Shown here one piece after another: positions 12,019-22,853 of a stretch of DNA of 52,186 nucleotides; position 1 is the stretch's first letter; each line of letters opens with the position of its first letter. The notes beneath the pieces were generated by a model. The model searched no databases and was not told where the DNA came from. It was given only the letters and a program-made list of their open reading frames with translations. The position numbers and the translations under genes are program-made. This DNA is from Lysinibacillus composti (GTDB taxonomy: Bacteria > Bacillota > Bacilli > Bacillales_A > Planococcaceae), in contig NZ_JAFBDY010000024.1 of NCBI RefSeq assembly GCF_016908465.1, positions 1 to 52,186 of the forward strand. The letters run 5' to 3'.

Positions 12019-12641
12019 TATCCAAGCACCTCCTCAACTTTTTCTACTGCAGCTTTTGTGAATACAACTTTGTCGTGACCTAATAGATCAAGAACGTTGA
12101 TTCCTGTTGCTGTTAAAACAGTTACACCAGGGATGTTACGTGCAGATAATGCTACGTTTTCATCTAAATCAGCTGTAACGAATAATGCTTTTTTATTGAT
12201 ATTTAAGTTTCCTAAGATTGCTTTAAACTCTTTAGTTTTTGGTGCTGCTAATGTTAAAGCATCAAGAACTACTAAGTTTTGTTCTCCAACTTTCGCTGAT
12301 AAAGCTGATTTAAGAGCTAAGCGACGAACTTTCTTAGGTAATTTATAGCTATAGCTGCGTGGAGTTGGTCCGAATACGATACCACCACCGCGCCATTGTG
12401 GAGAGCGGATAGAACCTTGACGTGCACGACCAGTTCCTTTTTGACGCCATGGTTTACGACCACCACCAGCAACTTCTGAGCGGTTTTTAACTTTGTGATT
12501 ACCTTGACGTAGAGAAGCACGTTGTGCAATTACTGCGTCGAATAATACTGCTTCGTTTGGCTCGATTCCGAAGATTGTATCGTTTAATTCGATTTCACCA
12601 ACTGAAGCACCTGTTTGACTAAGTACAGATACCTTTGTCAT
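12018..12641 (-). CDS. rplD: 50S ribosomal protein L4
   Basis: Early-assembly large-subunit protein whose extended loop lines the exit tunnel. In E. coli it also represses the S10 operon. The 207 residues include the tunnel loop [20 protein letters not shown] followed by [19 protein letters not shown], unaltered at macrolide-resistance positions as far as can be judged. It lies between rplC and rplW. Preceded by AAAGGAGGAAACAGGA. No evidence for L4 autoregulation can be read here. Confidence 0.98.
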   Translation of the reverse strand: MTKVSVLSQTGASVGEIELNDTIFGIEPNEAVLFDAVIAQRASLRQGNHKVKNRSEVAGGGRKPWRQKGTGRARQGSIRSPQWRGGGIVFGPTPRSYSYKLPKKVRRLALKSALSAKVGEQNLVVLDALTLAAPKTKEFKAILGNLNINKKALFVTADLDENVALSARNIPGVTVLTATGINVLDLLGHDKVVFTKAAVEKVEEVLG

Positions 12642-12667
12642 TCCTGTTTCCTCCTTTCTTTGGGAAA

Positions 12668-13297
12668 TTATTTAGATTTCACAGCAGTTTTAACAACTAC
12701 TAGAGCTTTTTTAGAACCAGGAACATTACCTTTAACAAGTAGTAAGTTACGATCTGCATCAACTTTTACGATTTCTAAGTTTTGGATAGTAACTACATTT
12801 CCACCCATTTGACCAGGTAATTTCTTTTGCTTGAATACGCGGTTCGGAGCAACAGGCCCCATTGAACCAGGACGACGGTGGTAACGAGAACCGTGGGCCA
12901 TAGGTCCACGAGATTGGCCATGGCGTTTAATTACACCTTGGAAACCTTTACCTTTAGTAACACCTGTTACATCAATTACATCGCCTTCTGCGAAAATTTC
13001 TACTTTGACTTCCTGACCAACTTCGTACTCTTCCACGTTTACATTGCGGAATTCACGAATGAAGCGCTTAGGAGCAGTATTCGCTTTTGCTACGTGACCT
13101 TGTTGAGGTTTGTTAGAAAGTTTTACACGCTTATCTTCAAAACCAACTTGGATCGCTTCGTAACCATCAGTTTCAACAGTTTTCTTTTGAAGTACTACGT
13201 TTGGTGTAGCTTCGATTACTGTTACTGGGATTAAATCGCCATTCTCAGCGAAAACTTGTGTCATACCAATTTTTCTACCTAAGATTCCTTTAGTCAT
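12668..13297 (-). CDS. rplC: 50S ribosomal protein L3
   Basis: Primary 23S rRNA assembly initiator that reaches the peptidyl-transferase centre. The 209-residue product starts [20 protein letters not shown]. The loop reaching the catalytic centre, [20 protein letters not shown] followed by [14 protein letters not shown], is complete. It contains [19 protein letters not shown] sequence ([20 protein letters not shown]). The ribosome-binding site AGGAGGTGTGAC lies upstream. Second gene of the S10 operon. Confidence 0.98.
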   Translation of the reverse strand: MTKGILGRKIGMTQVFAENGDLIPVTVIEATPNVVLQKKTVETDGYEAIQVGFEDKRVKLSNKPQQGHVAKANTAPKRFIREFRNVNVEEYEVGQEVKVEIFAEGDVIDVTGVTKGKGFQGVIKRHGQSRGPMAHGSRYHRRPGSMGPVAPNRVFKQKKLPGQMGGNVVTIQNLEIVKVDADRNLLLVKGNVPGSKKALVVVKTAVKSK

Positions 13298-13346
13298 TTT
13301 GTCACACCTCCTATGGTTATTAAAAAGTTTCTATTTGTTTTTACCA

Positions 13347-13779
<433 letters not shown>

Positions 13780-13785
13780 TTCAAC

Positions 13786-13814
13786 ATTATATACAATAAA
13801 AAAAGAATAAGCAA
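13786..13814 (-). promoter_or_regulatory. Sigma-A promoter of the S10-spc-alpha operon
   Basis: On the minus strand TTGCTT (13809-13814) is followed after exactly 17 bases by a consensus TATAAT (13786-13791), with AT-rich sequence upstream that could serve as an UP element. Transcription would start near 13779 and run into the structured leader of rpsJ. It is the only good promoter between the YuiF-like gene and rpsJ. Confidence 0.8.
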
Positions 13815-13968
13815 GTCTTTTTGCTAAATTCTTTTAAATTGTTAGGTTTATATTTCGATATCTTCTTAACGCACTCTTTTGAACGCATAAACTAGTATAT
13901 ATAAAATACTTGTCGATTTCAACAGTTTAATAAAACTTATTACTGATAATATTTTCCTTCTATATAAT

Positions 13969-14013
13969 AGAAGAAACTGTACAATCATTTTGAATTGTCA
14001 TACAGTTTCTTCT
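13969..14013 (-). terminator. Hairpin terminator downstream of the YuiF-like gene
   Basis: Arms AGAAGAAACTGTA (13969-13981) and TACAGTTTCTTCT (14001-14013) are perfectly complementary over 13 bases, extended by CAAT/ATTG inside. It lies just after the 14026 stop. There is no long U-run on either strand, so termination may be moderate. The rest of 13815-13968 is AT-rich with no gene or clear signal that I can support. Confidence 0.6.
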
Positions 14014-14025
14014 GTGTAAAAGTTT

Positions 14026-15357
14026 TTATGAGAAGAACATAACCGCTACCCATCCGAAGATCATTAAAGGTATGTTAAAGATAAAGAATGTAGGGATACA
14101 TGTATCTCGTATATGATCATGTTGTCCATCCACATTTAAACCGGCCGTGGGTCCCAATGTTGAGTCTGAAGCTGGAGAACCTGCGTCCCCTAGTGCACCC
14201 GCTGTACCTATCAAAGTAATAATCGCTGCAGGGCTTAGACCAAACTCTACAGAAATAGGTACAAATATAGCTGCAATAATCGGTATTGTTGCAAATGACG
14301 ACCCAATTCCCATATCGATAATAAGACCAATTAGCAGCATAATCAGTACAGCCAGACCTTTATTATCTCCTAATATAAGAGTCGCTCCATTCACTAGTGA
14401 CTCTACATGACCTGTGTCTCTTACAACTTGAGCAAAGCCACTAGAAGCAATCATTACTAATCCGATAAACGCCATTAACCGCATACCATCTGTTAAAACT
14501 TGATCGGCTTCGCTCCATTTTAATGCCCCAGTAACATATAAAATGATAACCCCAGCTAAAGCACCTAAAAACATTGCTCCTGACTCTAATGGTACGATTG
14601 CTGGTATTTGTACTATTACAGTTGCGATTAACGCTATTATAGTAAAGAATATATTTTTCTTTTCTATTGTTACTTTTAGTTCCGTATCTACAACAATATT
14701 TTCATATGTTCGAGGTTTTCGGAAAACAAAAAATGCTACAATCAGACCAACGAACATTCCTATTGCTGGAATCAGCATTGGGCCATATACATCTGATTTT
14801 GTAATCGCTAATCCAGCAGCCGTGATTTGGTCCGCAACAATTCCTTGATATACTAGACCAAACCCGAACGGTAAGCTCATATACGGAGTAATTAAACCAA
14901 ATGCCAAAATACAAGCAATTAACCGACGATCAATTTGCATTAAGTTTAGTATTTTAATAATTGGTGGAATAAGTAATGGTATAAATGCAATATGAATCGG
15001 AATTAAGTTCTGCGAAAAAATGGACATTAGTAAAATAACGAAAAATACTAATGCTTTTGCTAAACTTGATTTTTGAGAATCTCCTTCGCGTTTCACTAAA
15101 TTTAAAACGCTTGAGACTAGCAATTCTGACATACCTGTTTTTGATATAGCAATTGCTAAACCACCTAACATCCCATAGCTTAGTGCAACTTCTGCTCCAT
15201 CACCAAGACCATTAACGAATGAGGTCATTGTTTCATCTAGTGTCATCCCTGCAGTTATACCACCTGCCAAGGCACCAATCGCTAATGAAAATACAACATT
15301 TACTCTTAACACACTTAGAACAAGCATAATAACAACAGCAACTATTACTGCATTCAT
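14026..15357 (-). CDS. YuiF-like Na+/H+ antiporter-family membrane transporter
   Basis: Integral membrane protein of 443 residues with about 11-12 hydrophobic segments, from the Na+/H+ antiporter (NhaC-like, YuiF) family. Signature stretches are MNAVIVAVVIMLVLSVLRVN at the N-terminus, the pore-like ISKTGMSELL and SQNLIPIHIAFIPLLIPP, and the C-terminal GALGDAGSPASDSTLGPTAG followed by NVDGQHDHIRDTCIPTF, which is highly conserved in YuiF proteins. YuiF homologues are annotated as putative amino-acid or sodium-coupled transporters; the substrate cannot be stated. It has its own strong promoter (15399-15427) and a hairpin end, so it is a single-gene unit placed between the decayed Bce genes and the S10 operon. 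Intact, with no lesion. Confidence 0.88.
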   Translation of the reverse strand: MNAVIVAVVIMLVLSVLRVNVVFSLAIGALAGGITAGMTLDETMTSFVNGLGDGAEVALSYGMLGGLAIAISKTGMSELLVSSVLNLVKREGDSQKSSLAKALVFFVILLMSIFSQNLIPIHIAFIPLLIPPIIKILNLMQIDRRLIACILAFGLITPYMSLPFGFGLVYQGIVADQITAAGLAITKSDVYGPMLIPAIGMFVGLIVAFFVFRKPRTYENIVVDTELKVTIEKKNIFFTIIALIATVIVQIPAIVPLESGAMFLGALAGVIILYVTGALKWSEADQVLTDGMRLMAFIGLVMIASSGFAQVVRDTGHVESLVNGATLILGDNKGLAVLIMLLIGLIIDMGIGSSFATIPIIAAIFVPISVEFGLSPAAIITLIGTAGALGDAGSPASDSTLGPTAGLNVDGQHDHIRDTCIPTFFIFNIPLMIFGWVAVMFFS

Positions 15358-15398
15358 CTAAAATCCTACTTCCCCTTACTATTTTGCTAACGTGCTAA

Positions 15399-15427
15399 AG
15401 TGTAAACAATGATGATTAGAATGTCAA
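15399..15427 (-). promoter_or_regulatory. Sigma-A promoter of the YuiF-like gene
   Basis: Minus-strand TTGACA (15422-15427), 17-base spacer, TACACT (15399-15404), about 40 bases before the ATG at 15357. The -35 is a perfect consensus match. The transcript would carry only a short leader. Confidence 0.75.
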
Positions 15428-15434
15428 TGTTAAA

Positions 15435-15461
15435 AGTCACCAACTACTATAGTTAGCGACT
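15435..15461 (-). terminator. Terminator after the decayed permease gene
   Basis: Minus strand AGTCGCTAACTATAGTAGTT and its complement GGTGACT form an imperfect stem (AGTC/GACT, CTAAC or CAACTA/TAGTT) followed by TTTTA. It separates the broken permease from the YuiF-like promoter only 8 bases further on. It has survived although the gene it served is dead. Confidence 0.55.
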
Positions 15462-15470
15462 TCATTTTGT

Positions 15471-16885
15471 TCATAGCGAACTGTTTATAACTTTCTTATA
15501 ATACTGGGTAGATAGTATTGCAAATATAGTATATAAAACAACATATACTAACATAGTAACAACTAGTGGTGTTACCAGTTCTGTGCCAAATAAAAATCAA
15601 CCAGATTTTACAGCAAAGTAACTATGAAACAAACCTATTATTAATGGAACCCCAAAGTTAAAAGCCTGTTTTGCATATATTCCACTCATCAAGTGTGAAG
15701 TAGAAAATCCAATCTTTCGCAAAATCATGTAAGACTCTCTTTCATCCTCCGCCTCAGCCATCTGTTTAAAGTAAAGCCATGTTGTTAATAAAAATGCTAA
15801 TCCGAGGAATGAAGTTATAAATACTGTTGTTCCAATTGTTGCAATCTGTTCTTTTCTGAGTTCTTCATATGACTGTTGAATCCAACTATCTTGATGTCCG
15901 TTTTCGAATTTTTGCCCATACACTGTTCTCTCAGGTGTCAGTTTCTAATATATTTGCTCCGCACGATGTAAGTCACTTTGTTCAGTAACATTTATACCGA
16001 TTTGTGAACGCCATATCGCTGTCTTTTTCTCCTCTTTATTAATCTTTTCAAACAAGTCATCTGATACAACAAAAACAGGATTACCATACGTTATTTTATT
16101 GGATAATAAATAATCTCCTCTAATATCTTTTATAAATAACGGTATCTCTAAATCGCCTGCTTTAATGACAATATCTTTTTCCTTTTGAAGAAGTAAGAGT
16201 TCAGCAAAAAAATTTGCATAGCTAGTTAAAAATGCCTCTCCTTCTTTTAGTTCTACATTTGGTTCTACTATATGAAATCACTTATAGGAATAACCAATGA
16301 TGTCACTCCATGACTAAACAGAGGACTATCCTTTAACGAATCTTCTACTAAATCTTTAATATTAAACGTTACTTCTGAGATACGAAACGAATCCTGATCA
16401 GACTCAATTCCCTCCAACCGCAATTGATCTAAAAATTCCAATCCTTGATTATTTAATAAAATAAAATCATACGGTGAAGCTTGTCTTGCACTTTCTTCAG
16501 ATGAGTAATAGCCAATATAAGATAAACTTGTAATTCCTACAGATAACCCTGTTAATATCGTGATTAATGTTAGTGATTTGGCATTTCCTTTCATCCGATA
16601 CATAATCGGCGTAACCCCTAATACATCCTTTACATTCAGATGACCATTTTTTCTTGCACGAATGATATTCATGAGGAGTGCCACTGAATAACGAAAGAAT
16701 AAGAATATACCTAATATTGTTGATGCTAAGATTACAATAATGTGTAAATATAGATTATCAAATTTACTTTTCTCAACATCAAACAGGCATGTAGATTTGA
16801 TAATATCCATAAATAATTAATAATATTCCTACTCCACCCATTGCATATGAAATATACTTAAACGTTGTATTCTCTCATCGTCATA
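15471..16885 (-). pseudogene. Decayed BceB/VraG-type ABC transporter permease (FtsX family)
   Basis: Permease of the peptide-antibiotic-sensing BceAB family, C-terminal half only. Fragments in order: YISYAMGGVGILLIIYGYY (~16830-16880), then after a frameshift FDVEKSKFDNLYLHIIVILA and RARKNGHLNVKDVLGVTPIM, the hallmark cytoplasmic segment before RMKGNAKSL. A second frameshift lies near 16270 (SDF/HIVEPNVELKEGEAF). A TAG stop is at 15945-15947. Then come the last membrane segments with YILRKIGFS-like MILRKIGFSTSHLMSGIYAK and NFGVPLIIGLFHSYFAV. A Trp codon of the family (SGWF) has become TGA at 15597-15599, yet the reading continues as FLFGTELVTPLVV to the natural end near 15471. The N-terminal half and the partner ATPase are missing. 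Four separate lesions make it a true pseudogene. Confidence 0.85.
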
Positions 16886-17253
16886 ATTGTAGTATTCTTG
16901 TGTTGATTGATTTCTTCTAAGTTGGATAATTATTTAATTGTAATTCAAAGTTTCAATTATTGTATGAGTGCCACAGTATATTTTTGTTGATAAGGTGTGA
17001 ATGTTATACTTTCTGACGATAATAATTTATTTATTTCCGAGATATTTCCCAGGTAATGCTTTACTAGTCTAGTCTCAATGGTATAACACACGACGAGAAA
17101 AAGAGAGACCATAGAAAAAGTTACTATATTAAAATAAACAATTGAAACCCCGGAAAAACCAGTGTCCAAGTAAAACAGGAAATTCATACTAACCAACAAT
17201 ACGAAAAAGAATAAAATCCAGGGGTACCGTTCTCTAAGAAAGAGTGTAAACAA
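16880..17253 (-). pseudogene. Stump of a BceS-type (intramembrane-sensing) histidine kinase
   Basis: From a TTG at 17251-17253 the frame gives MFTLFLRERYPWILFFFVLL and a second hydrophobic stretch (FNIVTFSMVSLFLVVCY), the short two-helix sensor with almost no extracytoplasmic loop seen in BceS kinases, then KHYLGNISEINKLL before a stop near 16957. Weak similarity to the following linker (YNYDDERIQRL...MQWV, compare the family NQWVHQMKTP) continues in another frame to about 16880, where the sequence fuses directly into permease. The catalytic H-box and ATP-binding domain are deleted. It starts 4 bases after the regulator stop, the normal Bce operon arrangement. Confidence 0.72.
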
Positions 17254-17257
17254 TTAT

Positions 17258-17947
17258 TCACCTCTTTGAAGTAATTGCCATATAGCCAAGTCCTTTTTTC
17301 GTAATAATTACATCGATTAGTCCTATTCCCTCAAGCTTTATACGTAATCTATTAATATTAACAGAAAGTCTATTATCATTTACGAATCTCTCATCATCCC
17401 ACAATTCTCGCATAAGCTCATCTCTTGAAACGATTTGGTCCATTCGCTGCAATAGAATAAGCAGTATAAATAATTCATTTTTTGTCAGTTCACAAACTTG
17501 ATCATCATTTTGGATTGTTCCCTTTGCATAATCAATTGTTGCATCATTCCAACGCACAAAATCAGTTTGCACCTCTTTGTAAATCATATGTTCGTCGTAA
17601 TAATGCTTGGATTTTAGCTAAAAGTACATCCATATGAAAAGGCTTTTGAATAAAGTCATCAGCTCCCAATTGCATAGCCATCACCATATCCATTGGATGG
17701 TCTCGAAGATAAGAAGATAATGGGGACTTTAGAACCTGCCCGTATTTCTCTACACCAATGAAAGCCATCGTATGCTGGAAGCTGAATATCAATAATTACA
17801 AGTTGAAACTTTTCACTCAGAAAATAATCCATCACATTTTGAAAGTCAAGCGGTCTTACAACTTCTAAAGACCACGCCTTAAAACGCTCTTGAGTCATTT
17901 CAAAAATTGATTGATCATCTTCAATAAGTAAAATTTTAAAATTTCAA
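17258..17947 (-). pseudogene. Frameshifted BceR-like OmpR-family response regulator
   Basis: Two-component regulator broken in three places. GGAGGTG precedes a TTG at 17945-17947. An extra T right after the third codon shifts the frame, after which KILLIEDDQSIFEMTQERFK and IIDIQLPAYDGFHWC give the receiver with acidic pair and phospho-acceptor Asp. A second shift near 17715 breaks the frame after VPIIFLSS, and the next frame continues MAMQLGADDFIQKPFHMDVL with the conserved Lys. A third shift near 17585 separates the OmpR winged helix (CELTKNELFILLILLQR, RLSVNINRLRIKLE). Each functional residue survives, so decay is recent relative to the kinase and permease. Confidence 0.85.
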
Positions 17948-18114
17948 AACAAACACCTCCGCCACAATAATTGTAACATCTAATTCCAATCGCTTAAAAG
18001 TAGCGGTCTATTATGTATAGAACAATTTAAAATGTAAAATTCATTCGACTAAATTACATTAAATAAAATATGTTCAGCAACATATAGTAATAAAACAATA
18101 AGGAAAAGGTAAAT

Positions 18115-18151
18115 AAAAAAAACCAATTCGGAGCGTCCCCCGAATTGGTTT
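18115..18151 (-). terminator. Rho-independent terminator of tuf
   Basis: Minus strand AAACCAATTCGG, a short loop, CCGAATTGGTTT, then a run of eight T. This is a textbook terminator placed 25 bases after the tuf stop, closing the rplGB-rpsL-rpsG-fusA-tuf transcript. Upstream of it, 17948-18114 contains only AT-rich sequence and the ribosome-binding site of the dead regulator. Confidence 0.92.
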
Positions 18152-18174
18152 AAAAGATTTAGCTTTCGCCAAAA

Positions 18175-19362
18175 TTATTTTTGAATAGTAGCAACTACGC
18201 CAGCGCCTACAGTACGTCCACCCTCACGGATAGAGAATTTTGTACCTTCTTCAAGAGCGATTGGAGAAATTAATTCTACGTGCATTTCGATGTTGTCACC
18301 AGGCATTACCATTTCAACGCCTTCTGGTAAGTTAATAACACCAGTTACGTCAGTTGTACGGAAGTAGAACTGAGGACGGTAGTTAGAGAAGAAAGGAGTG
18401 TGACGTCCACCTTCTTCTTTTGATAAAACGTAAACTTCTGCTTTAAAAGTAGTGTGTGGAGTGATTGAACCTGGTTTAGCTAATACTTGTCCACGTTGGA
18501 TATCTTCACGAGCTACACCACGAAGTAAAGCACCGATGTTGTCACCAGCTTCAGCATAGTCTAATAATTTACGGAACATTTCAACACCAGTTACAGTAGT
18601 TGATTTTGCTTCTTCAGCTAGACCAACGATTTCTACAACGTCACCAACTTTAACTTGACCACGGTCAACACGACCAGTAGCAACAGTACCACGACCAGTA
18701 ATAGAGAATACGTCCTCTACTGGCATCATGAATGGTTTGTCAGTTTGACGTTCTGGAGTTGGGATGTATTCGTCAACAGCGTTCATTAATTCAACGATTT
18801 TTTCTTCCCATTCTGCTTCACCTTCAAGAGCTTTAAGAGCAGAACCTTTAATTACTGGAAGATCATCACCTGGGAAGTCATATTCAGATAGTAGGTCACG
18901 GATTTCCATTTCTACTAATTCTAATAATTCTTCATCGTCAACCATATCACATTTGTTCATGAATACTACTAAGTAAGGAACACCTACTTGACGAGATAAA
19001 AGAATGTGTTCACGAGTTTGTGGCATTGGGCCGTCAGCAGCAGATACTACTAAGATACCGCCGTCCATTTGAGCAGCACCAGTGATCATGTTTTTAACAT
19101 AGTCAGCATGTCCTGGGCAGTCAACGTGTGCATAGTGACGAGTTTCAGTTTCATATTCTACGTGAGAAGTGTTGATTGTGATACCACGTTCTTTTTCTTC
19201 TGGAGCGTTATCGATATCAGCGTATGATTTAGCTTCTCCACCCATTTTTTTAGAAAGAACTGTAGCGATAGCAGCAGTTAATGTAGTTTTACCATGGTCA
19301 ACGTGTCCGATTGTACCAATGTTAGCATGCGTTTTTGAACGGTCAAATTTTTCTTTAGCCAT
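18175..19362 (-). CDS. tuf: Elongation factor Tu
   Basis: GTPase that brings aminoacyl-tRNA to the ribosomal A site. The 395 residues contain the P-loop GHVDHGKT (19-26), [18 protein letters not shown] (G3), NKCD (G4) and the effector region [20 protein letters not shown]. Domains 2 and 3 are complete to the end [14 protein letters not shown]. Kirromycin- and pulvomycin-region residues look ordinary. It has both an internal promoter in the fusA-tuf gap and read-through from fusA. Its normal downstream neighbour rpsJ is separated here by a 4.5-kb accessory interval. Confidence 0.99.
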   Translation of the reverse strand: MAKEKFDRSKTHANIGTIGHVDHGKTTLTAAIATVLSKKMGGEAKSYADIDNAPEEKERGITINTSHVEYETETRHYAHVDCPGHADYVKNMITGAAQMDGGILVVSAADGPMPQTREHILLSRQVGVPYLVVFMNKCDMVDDEELLELVEMEIRDLLSEYDFPGDDLPVIKGSALKALEGEAEWEEKIVELMNAVDEYIPTPERQTDKPFMMPVEDVFSITGRGTVATGRVDRGQVKVGDVVEIVGLAEEAKSTTVTGVEMFRKLLDYAEAGDNIGALLRGVAREDIQRGQVLAKPGSITPHTTFKAEVYVLSKEEGGRHTPFFSNYRPQFYFRTTDVTGVINLPEGVEMVMPGDNIEMHVELISPIALEEGTKFSIREGGRTVGAGVVATIQK

Positions 19363-19460
19363 TAGAGAAAGCCTCCTATAATCAATAGTTTATTTTTTTA
19401 TGTTTATAACCGTTGGCAGGAAATCTCTTTCCTACCAGACAATCATAAGCTTACAAATTA

Positions 19461-19489
19461 TTTATACTTTAAATAAGGTGAAATATCAA
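19461..19489 (-). promoter_or_regulatory. Internal sigma-A promoter of tuf
   Basis: Minus strand TTGATA (19484-19489), 17 bases, TATAAA (19461-19466), immediately after the fusA stop. A hairpin follows in the leader (19415-19436; GGTAGGAAA with TTTCCTGCC), then AATAAACTATTGATTATAGGAGG as the ribosome-binding region. An extra promoter fits the high demand for EF-Tu relative to EF-G. Confidence 0.7.
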
Positions 19490-19492
19490 TTA

Positions 19493-21568
19493 TTATTCAC
19501 CTTTATTTTTTTTGATAATATCTTCAGAAATTGATTTTGGTACTTCTTCATAGTGATCGAATACCATTGAGAACACACCACGACCTTGAGTTGCAGAACG
19601 TAATGTAGTTGCATATCCGAACATTTCAGCAAGTGGAACCATTGCACGAACAACTTGAGCGTTACCGCGAGCTTCCATACCTTCTACACGTCCACGACGA
19701 GAAGTGATGTTACCCATGATATCACCAAGATATTCTTCAGGAATTACAACTTCTACTTTCATCACAGGTTCTAAAAGAACTGGATTACATTTAGAAGCGG
19801 CAGCTTTAAGAGCCATAGAAGCGGCAATTTTGAATGCCATTTCGTTTGAATCGACATCATGGTAAGAACCATCATATAATTTAGCTTTAATGTCGATTAA
19901 TGGGTAACCAGCAATTACACCACGGTCAAGTGAGTCACGAAGACCCGCTTCAACTGCAGGAATGTATTCACGAGGTACAACCCCACCAACGATTGCGTTT
20001 TCGAATTCGAAACCTTTACCTTCTTCGTTAGGTGCGAATTCAATCCATACATCACCATATTGACCACGACCACCAGATTGGCGTGTGAATTTACCTTGAA
20101 CTTGTGCAGAACCACGGAATGTTTCACGGTAAGATACTTGAGGAGCACCTACGTTACATTCAACTTTAAATTCACGTTTCATACGGTCAACTAAGATGTC
20201 AAGGTGAAGTTCACCCATACCTGAGATGATTGTTTGACCAGTTTCTTGGTCTGTATGTGCACGGAATGTTGGATCTTCTTCTTGAAGTTTTTGTAAAGCT
20301 TGTCCCATTTTGTCTTGGTCAGCTTTTGATTTTGGCTCAACAGATAAAGAGATAACTGGTTCTGGGAATTCCATAGACTCTAAAATAACATGGTCTTTCT
20401 CGTCACATAGAGTGTCACCAGTTGTAGTATCTTTAAGACCTACAGCAGCAGCAATATCACCAGCGAATACTTTAGAAATTTCTTCACGAGAGTTTGCGTG
20501 CATTTGAAGGATACGACCTACACGTTCACGTTTACCTTTTGTTGAGTTTTGTACGTATGAACCTGATTCTAAAATACCAGAGTACACACGGAAGAATGTT
20601 AATTTACCAACATAAGGGTCAGTCATAACTTTGAATGCAAGTGCAGCAAATGGTTCTTCATCGCTAGCATGCTTTTCAATTTCTTCACCATCATCATTAA
20701 TACCTTTAATTGCTTCTACATCAGTTGGTGCTGGTAGATAGTCAATTACAGCATCAAGCATTAATTGTACACCTTTGTTTTTGAATGCAGTACCACAGAT
20801 AACTGGGTAGAACTGTACTGATAAAGTTGCTTTACGAATAGCAGCTTTTAACTCTGGAATTGTAATTTCTTCGCCAGCGAAGTATTTTTCCATAAGTTCT
20901 TCATCAAGTTCAGCAACCGCTTCAACTAACTTTTCACGGTATTCTTCAGCTTGAGCTTTATATTCTTCTGGGATTTCCCCTTCAGTAATATCAGTACCAA
21001 GATCGTTAGTATAGAAAATAGCTTTCATTTCAACTAAGTCAATGATTGCTTCGAATTGATCTTCAGCACCGATTGGAAGTTGAATTGGGTGAGCATTTGC
21101 TTGTAAACGGTCATGTAATGTACCAACAGAATATAAGAAGTCCGCACCGATTTTATCCATTTTATTAACGAATACAATACGTGGAACTCCATAAGTTGTA
21201 GCTTGACGCCATACAGTTTCAGTTTGTGGCTCAACACCTGATTGAGCATCAAGTACTGTTACTGCACCATCAAGTACACGTAAAGAACGTTCAACTTCAA
21301 CTGTGAAGTCTACGTGTCCTGGTGTGTCGATGATATTAACACGGTTACCTTTCCATTGAGCTGTTGTTGCAGCAGAAGTGATTGTAATACCACGTTCTTG
21401 CTCTTGCTCCATCCAGTCCATTTGAGAAGCACCTTCGTGAGTTTCACCGATTTTATGAATCTTACCAGTGTAATAAAGGATACGCTCAGTTGTTGTTGTT
21501 TTACCAGCATCAATATGAGCCATGATCCCAATATTACGAGTATTCTCTAGTGAGAATTCGCGTTTCAT
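19493..21568 (-). CDS. fusA: Elongation factor G
   Basis: Translocase GTPase that moves tRNAs and mRNA after peptide transfer and recycles ribosomes with RRF. The 691 residues show the P-loop AHIDAGKT (17-24), DTPGHVDF (G3), NKMD (G4), domain II-III ([20 protein letters not shown]), domain IV starting near [19 protein letters not shown], and domain V with [20 protein letters not shown]. The length is normal. No fusidic-acid-type change can be asserted. The ribosome-binding site GAAGGAGAAATCCCCT precedes ATG; 225 bases separate it from rpsG. Confidence 0.98.
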   Translation of the reverse strand: MKREFSLENTRNIGIMAHIDAGKTTTTERILYYTGKIHKIGETHEGASQMDWMEQEQERGITITSAATTAQWKGNRVNIIDTPGHVDFTVEVERSLRVLDGAVTVLDAQSGVEPQTETVWRQATTYGVPRIVFVNKMDKIGADFLYSVGTLHDRLQANAHPIQLPIGAEDQFEAIIDLVEMKAIFYTNDLGTDITEGEIPEEYKAQAEEYREKLVEAVAELDEELMEKYFAGEEITIPELKAAIRKATLSVQFYPVICGTAFKNKGVQLMLDAVIDYLPAPTDVEAIKGINDDGEEIEKHASDEEPFAALAFKVMTDPYVGKLTFFRVYSGILESGSYVQNSTKGKRERVGRILQMHANSREEISKVFAGDIAAAVGLKDTTTGDTLCDEKDHVILESMEFPEPVISLSVEPKSKADQDKMGQALQKLQEEDPTFRAHTDQETGQTIISGMGELHLDILVDRMKREFKVECNVGAPQVSYRETFRGSAQVQGKFTRQSGGRGQYGDVWIEFAPNEEGKGFEFENAIVGGVVPREYIPAVEAGLRDSLDRGVIAGYPLIDIKAKLYDGSYHDVDSNEMAFKIAASMALKAAASKCNPVLLEPVMKVEVVIPEEYLGDIMGNITSRRGRVEGMEARGNAQVVRAMVPLAEMFGYATTLRSATQGRGVFSMVFDHYEEVPKSISEDIIKKNKGE

Positions 21569-21756
21569 AGGGGATTTCTCCTTCCGTATTGGGTATATAC
21601 TATAATTGTAATCTTACGACGAGGTGCATCAAAGAGTTATTCTCTGATAATTGAATGCCCCAATTAATAAATATGTGCTATGCGCAATCACACCATTCAT
21701 CATTTTTGACATTCGTCGGAGAAAAAACCATATTCTGTTTTCACAGATACATTTAA

Positions 21757-21785
21757 GCTACGTGCCAGAAACTCTAGCACGTAGT
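21757..21785 (-). other. Hairpin in the rpsG-fusA spacer
   Basis: CTACGTGC (21758-21765) and GCACGTAG (21777-21784) form an 8-base stem just after the rpsG stop, with no U-run. It is more likely a processing or mRNA-stability element than a terminator. The rest of the spacer to 21569 has no convincing promoter or gene. Confidence 0.5.
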
Positions 21786-21793
21786 CAAATAAA

Positions 21794-22264
21794 TTACCAA
21801 CGGTAGTGAGCAAATGCTTTATTTGCTTCTGCCATTTTATGCATATCTTCACGTTTCTTAACTGAAGCACCAGTGTTGTTAGATGCATCAAGAATTTCGT
21901 TAGCTAAACGCTCTTCCATAGTTTTTTCACCACGAAGACGAGAATAGTTAACTAAATAACGAAGACCTAAAGTGATACGGCGTTCTGGACGTACTTCAAC
22001 TGGTACTTGGTAGTTAGAACCACCAACACGGCGAGCACGCACTTCAAGAACTGGCATAACGTTATTTAATGCAGCTTCAAATACTTCTAGAGGTTCATTA
22101 CCTGAACGTTCTTTAACAAGTTCGAACGCACCATATAAGATCTTTTGAGAAGTACCTTTTTTACCATCAACCATCATTTTATTAATTAAACGAGTTACTA
22201 GTTTTGAATTATAAATTGGATCTGGTAACACGTCACGTTTGGAAACAGGACCTTTACGAGGCAT
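21794..22264 (-). CDS. rpsG: 30S ribosomal protein S7
   Basis: Primary binder of the 16S rRNA 3' major domain that lines the E site. In E. coli it represses the str operon. I start it at ATG 22262-22264 ([20 protein letters not shown], 156 residues), 8 bases behind AAAGGAGGAA; upstream in-frame codons overlap the ribosome-binding site. [37 protein letters not shown] and [16 protein letters not shown] are diagnostic. Confidence 0.97.
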   Translation of the reverse strand: MPRKGPVSKRDVLPDPIYNSKLVTRLINKMMVDGKKGTSQKILYGAFELVKERSGNEPLEVFEAALNNVMPVLEVRARRVGGSNYQVPVEVRPERRITLGLRYLVNYSRLRGEKTMEERLANEILDASNNTGASVKKREDMHKMAEANKAFAHYRW

Positions 22265-22332
22265 GTGTTTTCCTCCTTTCAACTATTTATATATTGGAGT
22301 TATATTGATTTGCTAGCTAAATCAAAATTAAA

Positions 22333-22752
22333 TTATTTTTTTTCTTTTGGACGTTTTGTACCGTATAAAGAACGTGATTGCATACGACCGTTAACACCAG
22401 CTGTATCAAGAGCACCACGTACGATATGGTAACGTACCCCTGGTAAGTCTTTTACACGTCCACCGCGGATTAATACTACGCTGTGTTCTTGTAAGTTGTG
22501 ACCTTCACCAGGAATGTAAGCTGTAACTTCGATTTGGTTAGTTAAGCGTACACGAGCATATTTACGTAACGCTGAGTTTGGTTTTTTAGGTGTCATAGTA
22601 CCTACACGAGTACATACACCGCGTTTTTGTGGAGAGTTAACGTTTGTTAAAGATTTTTTGAAACTGTTATACCCTCTGTTTAACGCAGGTGAATTTGATT
22701 TCGTGCTTTTTGATTTACGAGGCTTACGTACCAATTGGTTAATTGTAGGCAT
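22333..22752 (-). CDS. rpsL: 30S ribosomal protein S12
   Basis: Decoding-centre protein that controls accuracy and is the streptomycin target. The 139 residues start [20 protein letters not shown]. The streptomycin-critical loop [15 protein letters not shown] keeps both lysines, and the second site [16 protein letters not shown] keeps K-D-L-P-G-V, both wild-type in appearance. Long basic tail [10 protein letters not shown]. The ribosome-binding site is GAGGAGGAAAATCCG. A small hairpin (TTGTGTT/AACACAA, about 22830-22849) lies upstream in the gap after rplGB. Confidence 0.98.
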   Translation of the reverse strand: MPTINQLVRKPRKSKSTKSNSPALNRGYNSFKKSLTNVNSPQKRGVCTRVGTMTPKKPNSALRKYARVRLTNQIEVTAYIPGEGHNLQEHSVVLIRGGRVKDLPGVRYHIVRGALDTAGVNGRMQSRSLYGTKRPKEKK

Positions 22753-22853
22753 CGGATTTTCCTCCTCTCATCTATTCAATGTTAATCCACACATCCAGGT
22801 GGTTCATTTTTAGGGTAAAAACAAAGTCTTTGTGTTCCTAAACACAAAAACTA

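Noticed and set aside
14147..14848. Plus-strand open frames antisense to the YuiF-like gene
   Set aside because: They only mirror the transmembrane coding sequence; no start signal and no family match.
15471..17947. Sequencing error as an explanation for the broken Bce genes
   Set aside because: Eight or so separate lesions plus two large deletions that fuse kinase to permease cannot be single-base errors, and neighbouring genes are error-free.
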